Positions 57,801-64,000 of a stretch of DNA of 64,000 nucleotides are shown one piece after another. This DNA comes from Cymbidium sinense. Lineage: Eukaryota; Streptophyta; Magnoliopsida; Asparagales; Orchidaceae. The stretch lies in NCBI GenBank assembly GCA_021442155.1, contig CM038221.1, positions 151,085,601 to 151,149,600 on the forward strand, in the 5' to 3' direction. How positions within the stretch are numbered: the stretch's first letter is position 1; every line of letters starts with the position of its first letter. The notes below the pieces were generated by a model, which searched no databases, was not told where the DNA came from, and was given only the letters and a program-made list of their open reading frames with translations. The translations under genes were made by a program, and so were the position numbers.

Positions 57801-59455
57801 AAAAGAAGAAGAGAGAAGAAAAGAAAAATGAAGAAATGAAGCTTGAAGACCCCCATAATAGTGAGTTCCTTGCTTAATTATACTTAATTCGTTTATAATC
57901 TAGGTTATATAAGGGTAGAGATCAGCTACCCAATTTGTTTTCAGGTTTATGCGGTGGTGCCCGACCACAAATGACCTCTTATTCTTTTGCTTTAGCTTTT
58001 TAAATTGATTGAAGATTTGTTTAGCTTGTGCATTAAGATGATATCTTTTTCCAAGTTTCTTCCTTGCTTGATGTATGGCCTGGATGTGGATTAGGTTCTT
58101 AGGAAAAAATATATCTTCTTCCAAATTTAATAATTAAAAATTAAAAATAAAGAACTTATAACCTTACTTAAAGCTTAGGCTAAAATCAAGATAAAAGAAT
58201 TAACAACCCCTTAGCTGGATGAATATTTCTTTTATAACATCATGCACAAATGCATATTATTTTCACTCTTGATTGGAGGGCTTCCACCTTTGCGAGAGAA
58301 ACTTGGCTTGACCTTTGAGAGCCATGGTGGAAATACACATCCTCCCTTCTCGCTGATTTTGGCCAATAATCTCATTTCTCATGCATTAGGCATATGAATC
58401 CTATTAGCCTGAGTCAAAATGATTGTCTAAAAATAAAAATAAAATGAAATCTGAATTATATTAGATTTAGGTCATTTGAAGCATACCCTTACATGATCTA
58501 GTCTCTTTAGGGAGTGAGTTTAAGGACTTAAGTTTCTTTTTAAATAAATAACAACCTAGCTTTGTTGCATAAAGCATATGACTTGCCTACATGAATTTAA
58601 AATCCTAGTAGGAGTTAGTTGGCGGCCACCCCTAGGCAGTTGTAAGTCCAAGCAGTTGAGTGGTTTTGCCTCTCTTGTGGAGGCAAACCAAATACCCATT
58701 TTGCCTTAGATTTAGGTTATTCTTTTGGCCCTCGCCAAAGCTCCCTAGATTTAGGTTCTGAGGTTGCTTCTCCCCTTTGTGGGCCATAAGCATAAATCCT
58801 CACCTCTTAGGCATTTTCATAATCTTGTGTTATGGAATCATAAGCCCTAAATTTTTAATGAAAAATTCAACTCAAACAAATTAAATCAATTTCAAAAATG
58901 TAAATCCTAATCATAGGATAGTTTGAGAAGCTCGCTAGATTTTCTAGCATCATGAGCATCTCCTACTTATCTTCCTTTGGCTTTGATAATAATTCCCTCT
59001 CTTTGGTCAATCCTATTTGATCTTTGTAAAAAAACTAATCAATTGATTATCCTACCTATTGAAATCTTTGGAGACAACGATCATTTACCTTAATCAAGAG
59101 TATTCCTAAGGGATCTCATTCTTTAGGATGTAATTAACTTTGGGGGCTTGCCTATATGAACAATTTAAAATAAATCTACTTTACTTTTCATGTAAAGTAG
59201 GGAAGAATCTTTTACATGCACCCATTATCTAGGAGTCCTTGTTGAGGTGATTAGGTCCATTGTAGGGTGGTGACTTCTATCTTTTAGAATACACCTCTCC
59301 TCAATGTCATACCCGATCACCTTAAGAACATCTGGATCATTATGTTAAAATGCATAAAAAGAAGTGATGTATATTTCTATCTTCATTTTATCCCACATAG
59401 AGTGAAGATGGAAGTATATATTTTATCCTTCAGAAATATAAAAAATTTCACCACA
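51869..59455 (+). repeat. E2 3' LTR (about 7.6 kb)
   Basis: It starts TATTGACC, where the 5' LTR has TGTTGACC, and ends TTTCACCACA followed by the target-site duplication. It is collinear with 30991-38889. The 287-bp duplication is absent here. The last 4.6 kb forms a large inverted repeat with E3 to its right. The GAA-rich purine tract is at about 57770-57835. Confidence 0.88.
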
Positions 59456-62400
59456 GGACCATTAAAGGGAGAAGCAACCTCAAAACCTAAATCTAGGTAG
59501 CTTTGGTGAGGGCCAACAACACGATCTAAATCTAAGGCAAAAAATGGGTATTTGGTTTGCCTCCATAAGAGAGGACAAATCACCCGACTGCTTGGACTTA
59601 CAACTTCCTCGAGGTGGCTACCAACTAACTCCTCCTACAATTTTAAATTCATGTATGAAAGTCAAATGTTTATGCAAGATAGCTAGGCTGTTATTTATTT
59701 TTGAAAGTGATTAAGTCCTTAAACTCACTCCCTAAGAGACTAGATCATGTAAATGCATGAGAAGTGGCCTAGATCTAATGCAAAACATATTACATGTTAT
59801 TTTCATTTTTGGACAATCATTTGACTTAGGCTTATATGATTCCATGCCTAATGCATGAGAAGTAAGATTATTGAATTAGCGAGAAGGGGGAAGTGTGTTT
59901 TCACCATGGCTCTCAAAGGTCAGCTAAGTTTCTCAAAGGTGGAAGCCCTCAATCAAGAGTGTAGTAATATACTTTTCATGATGTTATAAAAATCTAAGAT
60001 TGTTAATTCTTTTATCTTGATTTTCAAATGAGGAGTTATTTATTTTAATTTAGAGTTGATTAATTTGAGAAGATTTATTTTTCATAAGAGCCTAATTATC
60101 ATCCAGCCATACATCCATGAGGAAGAAACTAGAAACATGCCATCTTAATGCACAAATTTAAACAAATATCAAACATTTTATAAATCTAACACAAAAGAAT
60201 AAAGACCATTTGTAATAATTTTACAAATTAAAATAGATGGGTAGGAGCTCTACTTATACAAACCGATTACAAATGAATTAATTTACAATCAAGTAAATTC
60301 ATGTTATGGGGGTCTTCATTTCTTCTTTTCTTCTTTCTTCTTTCTTCTTTCTTCTTTCTTCTTTCTTCTTTTGGTTCCTTCTTTTGGTTTCTTCTTTGGA
60401 TGATTGAAGGTGGTTGCTAAATGATTCATGGTACATAAGATGTAATCTTATGACCAATGCTCATCCTAATCCCCATAATAATCATTCCAAATAATTACAA
60501 AAAACACATGAAAAGAAAAAGTAATCATTATCATAAAATAAATTAGCTAAATAAATCATACAAGTATCAATCTTGTATATTAGACTTAGCACCCCACACA
60601 TGGGTGACCAAGTCCACTTGGTCTATTGAATTATGCTTAGGGGTATAAGCACCTGCATAGCAAAAGTAGTTATATTTTTATTATAGCGCCCCTTAAGCAC
60701 AATTCCCTGCAGAAAATAATGATTAGACTAAAGCATCCTACAATTCATTCTACGCACATTCACCCTAACATTCAGACTAAAATAAAACATCACAAAACAA
60801 AATCAAACATCAAACCATGCATCTCCTTAACCTAAAGCTAGATGTGGTGACTTAGTCTAATGTGTGTGCTTTTAGAAGGTTTGTGTGGTATGCTTAGTTA
60901 TGGTTTTAAGGTTTGGATTTTTTGAGTATGAGGATGTTCAACTTAAATGAGTGGTTTTATTTAAGTATTTAGTTGATATGGGTTAATTTTATTTGATGTT
61001 TTTTTTTAAAGTTTGAATGAGCCTACAATTAATTATTAAGTGTTGTAAAGAGAGGGAAAAGAGAAGACAACTTCTCTTTCCTTCCCTACCTTAAGTAATT
61101 TTTAAAGTAGATTCATATTTAGTTTTATTAAGTGAATATTTTATTATGTGTTTAATTAATCCTAAGTTTAGATTTTCCCTAAACAAACCCATTCAAAATG
61201 AAAGGCATTTTAATATTAAATAAAGTGAATTAAGATTACAAAACATACATCACTTCATTTTCTTTTCTAACATATATAACATGCATATGAATGAATTCTT
61301 AGCATACCTATACATACAAATGGAAATGTTTAGCATACTTTATGATGAATGCTAAGTGAGTTACTTAATAAAATTTGAATGCTTTATGATGCATGATTTT
61401 CATTAAGTAAAAAAAAAAAGTTTTCTTATCCAATTTTCATATACACACATGTATGTATGAAAGGCATAGGTGAGTACGACATCATTGTTAACATGTAAAT
61501 TTGAATATAGGATATAGCCTCAACCTAGGTTGTCAGACTAATATACCACTTTCCTTAATTACAAGCATATGTACAAAAGAAATTAAGGGAAAAGAAAGAT
61601 GCAAAAAGTTTGTATTGGTTGATTTTTTTTGTTTATGCAATTTATATGTACAAGTGTAGATATCCTTCTTAAGTAATAGTATAGGAATGAATAGAAAGGG
61701 GGTTAGGCAAGTGTTATGTTCTTTTCAAATAAACTATACAATTTTCCAAATTCTATTCAAAACCATACTAAAAGAAAAGAGAAAGAAGGCTACACTATGC
61801 ATATCTTCATATTTATATCCACATGCGAGCTCATAAATAATTATAAGTAGCACACTTTCAATTTTGGATATTTGATTTATAGATCTTGAAAATAGTTTTG
61901 AATTTAGTAAGAGCCACTCATATTTTTACTTTAGCCAAAACATACAATTTGACATAAAGAAAACATTTCATTTTATTTGATTTTTTGAAAAATGAATGCA
62001 TGAAACTCATATGACATACATTTAGCATGTTAAAAAATAATTAATGTGAAAGTATGTAAACACATTCTATTAATTCAAGACAATCTTGAAATAAGAAAGC
62101 TTAAAACAAATCAAATTATTTTTTAAGAAGGTTCAATTTTGTTTTGAGTTTGATTTAATTTGAGAAATGTGAGGTGAGTTTGCTGTTCTTAACCCATTCC
62201 AACATATGTTTGTTATTTTAGTTTAATTTTTAGATGATTAGATCAATTTTATACTTTGGTTAGGTTAAGGTATGAATTAAGTGTGTTAATTACCCCTTAC
62301 ATATACTACCTTAGTATACTTAATCAGATAATTATGAGCCAATGAGATGACATAAAACCACACACTGAATTTAAATTAGCAATGCACCTAAGAAAGAAAG

Positions 62401-64000
62401 GTACCTAATGGAATTGGCTCATGATTAATGATTAATTAAACTAAGGGGTTTAATTTTAAGTAATTTCATAACACCTCTCACACATATGAGTTGAGTTTTG
62501 ATTTCCTTAATGTACTTAGGCTCTTGAATACCTAAGCATCTACCTAAGATAGATTAATTGAGTTCTAGAAAGTTTTAGAATTTTATGAAATTAATTTTGG
62601 GGGTTCCCTTAATTAAGGTTATATTAAGAAAGAAAAGGGAGTTTAAGGAATATTTTTAGGAAAGCATCACAAAATTATTCCCTAAATCTCATATTCAATT
62701 AATCAGAACTTAATTGACTCAATCAGAGGGTTAAACCACTAATTATACCCTTAATTAAGCTTAATTACCTTAAGGAAGTGATTAAGAAATGAATTAGCAA
62801 TTACTTTAATTAAGCCACCAATAAATCCCAAGAAACTTAGGGGAGGCAAGAGCCATCCCACTAATTAAGCACAAGATGTTTGGGATTAATCAGTGGAGTA
62901 ATTAGAGGGTGATTAGCAAAATAACATTCCTAATAAAATATAAATTCAGACAAAGATACTATCAAAATTCATTGAAAATATTTTTAGAATATTTTATATT
63001 CAATTATCTATCCAATGAAATTTATTTCATATTTTTTTGAATTTTCTAGGCTTATATATGAATTTAGTAAGTTTCCATAATTAATTAGAATATTTAATAG
63101 CCTAATTAAGTATTTAATTATGCCATGTGAAGCTAACGCATTTTCCATGTGACGATGGGATTGATATTAAACTTGTATCATAACATCCTGCTTGGCAATA
63201 TGCTTTTTTGATCAATCAAAATCAAATGGGTTAAATCATGGATGCTATGTGTTTTAATCAAGGTTGTCCATCCAAAATGCATGGATGGATTTGCCATGAT
63301 TCTTCCCTGTGAATCCCTGTGAAGGATGGACATCATCCATCTTGAAGGAGATGATTCGAGCTCGATTGAGCTTGGATTGGATTGAAATTTAACCCACACC
63401 ATCTAGGCAGAATGGCAAGCAAACGACTAGAATTCTATGGGATTAAAATTCCTTTCACATAGCTCCAAATCACATTGAATTTAAGCTCAGAAAAATGGCT
63501 AACCTTGCCTGAGCTGATCAATGGCACTCGATTCCCTTGGAGAAGCTTCGTCTGGTGGAGACAAAGCTTTGCTGAGAGTTTGAGGTGGTGAAATTGGATA
63601 AATGCTTTTATGGACCAACTCCTCTTGCACTTGAGCTCAGTTTTGATTGAAGTAGATCCTCCCTTGCCTCAAGAGCTTGGATGAATACTTGGGTGAGTTT
63701 GATCAAGCTCCCTGAGGGTGCTTGCAAAGGGAATTCAATGGAGCTCACAAGTTTCAAGCTATGAAAACTGAGAAGATGAGATTTCAAACTCTCTCTAGGA
63801 AGCTTGGGAAGACTAGCTAGGGCTTGCTCTGAGTTCCTATGCTTCAATCAAATTAGGGAGAGTGTCAATTGAATTGAATTAGGGGGAGTATATATCCCCA
63901 AGGGCAATTGGATGATAACAAGCCTCCTTGTCATTTTAATCCAATTGACCACCTGTGGTGAAAAATTTCTATACGAGGGAGTTGCCTTCAAATTTGTGGG
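59456..64000 (-). mobile_element. E3: LTR continuation, right of E2, runs off the window
   Basis: It resumes the LTR interrupted at 30990 (GGACCATTAAAGGG against GGCCCACAAAGGG in intact copies). It then follows the E2 LTR in reverse order to the end of the window. With the left piece it gives about 5.3 kb of an LTR that should be nearly 8 kb long. Its start (TGTTGACC in reverse) and any internal region must lie beyond 64000. Open frames at 63178-63402 and 63608-63847 are non-coding LTR sequence. Confidence 0.8.
60311..60376. repeat. (CTT)n tract in E3 LTR
   Basis: TTCTTTCTTC units repeat many times. The tract corresponds to the GAA/AAG purine tracts in the E2 LTRs (about 37199-37272 and 57770-57835) and a shorter version in E4 (27308-27370). 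It appears to be a conserved polypurine or polypyrimidine segment of this LTR family. Confidence 0.85.

Larger units (their letters stand above)
30991..59455 (+). mobile_element. E2: giant Tat-lineage LTR retrotransposon (about 28.5 kb)
   Basis: E2 is complete in structure on the plus strand. The 5' LTR is at 30991-38889, PBS 38890-38908, leader with hairpin array 38909-41358, decayed gag-pol 41359-49555, 3' UTR 49556-51868 and 3' LTR 51869-59455. It shares with E1 the LTR start TGTTGACC, the LTR end CCACA or CACCA, the PBS type and the domain order PR-RT-RH-aRNH-INT. It is flanked by GACCC/GGACC. Ogre-type elements are the largest plant LTR retrotransposons known to me, and this one is at or above their usual upper size, mainly because of its LTRs. 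The coding part is heavily broken. Confidence 0.85.
54180..64000. repeat. Very large imperfect inverted repeat (LTR against LTR)
   Basis: The E2 3' LTR (54180-58790) and the E3 LTR (59456-64000) are reverse complements, with about 0.67 kb between the arms. Paired landmarks: GAGGTTGCTTCTCCCC (58762) with its complement at 59468, the GAA tract at 57775 with the CTT tract at 60315, and GGTTAGCCATTT (54618) with its complement near 63494. It arises from insertion of E2 into a related element in the opposite orientation. Confidence 0.85.

Noticed and set aside
57900..58124. 74-codon minus-strand frame rich in Lys
   Set aside because: It lies in the E2 3' LTR and is not kept in the collinear part of the 5' LTR (about 37320-37550).
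1..64000. Host genes, tRNA, rRNA or organellar DNA
   Set aside because: I looked on both strands for conserved protein motifs, tRNA-like cloverleaf boxes and rRNA signatures and saw none that I could support. This was by eye, so a short or divergent gene could be missed.

Overview
The window is repeat-dominated nuclear DNA from a flowering plant. The main evidence is Ty3/gypsy retrotransposons of the plant Tat (Ogre/Retand-like) lineage, recognised by very long LTRs, a Tat-type primer-binding site, a polyprotein with two RNase H domains, and the order gag-PR-RT-RH-aRNH-INT. A plant RTE-type LINE tail is also present. The species cannot be named from this sequence. I found no host protein-coding gene, tRNA, rRNA or CRISPR array. 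Every coding trace I recognise belongs to a transposable element, and all are broken by stops and frameshifts.

Layout. Positions 1-1460 are AT-rich DNA with GA microsatellites and a 44-bp tandem duplication. Positions 1465-2467 form a long inverted repeat with roughly 0.4-kb arms. Positions 1917-8060 hold a tandem duplication of about 3.1 kb. Each copy contains the inner half of that inverted repeat, a 5'-truncated LINE 3' end and the outer end of a Tat LTR. Element E1 (6746-26709, minus strand, about 20.0 kb, LTRs about 4.8 kb) follows, with a decayed gag-pol read from 21638 down to 12987.

Positions 26719-30276 are a fragment of another LTR, E4. Positions 30277-30990 and 59456-64000 are two pieces of one minus-oriented LTR, E3. 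E3 was split by element E2 (30991-59455, plus strand, about 28.5 kb, LTRs 7.9 and 7.6 kb). E2 has a degraded gag-pol at 41359-49555 and 3'-UTR repeats at 49556-51868. The layout implies a nest: E2 in E3, E3 probably in E4, with E1 next to E4.

The most unusual feature is in the E2 leader between the primer-binding site and gag. At 39396-41244 there are about 20 tandem units, each a short inverted repeat around a recurring ATACCCAAAT-like loop. The stem sequences differ from unit to unit, yet both sides of each stem change together. This resembles covariation preserving a hairpin, although templated correction between palindrome arms is an alternative. Other notable points are the extreme size of E2, a cluster of W-box-like TTGACC motifs in its LTRs, a 287-bp duplication in only one LTR, and indel-rich differences between repeat copies that may partly reflect assembly error.
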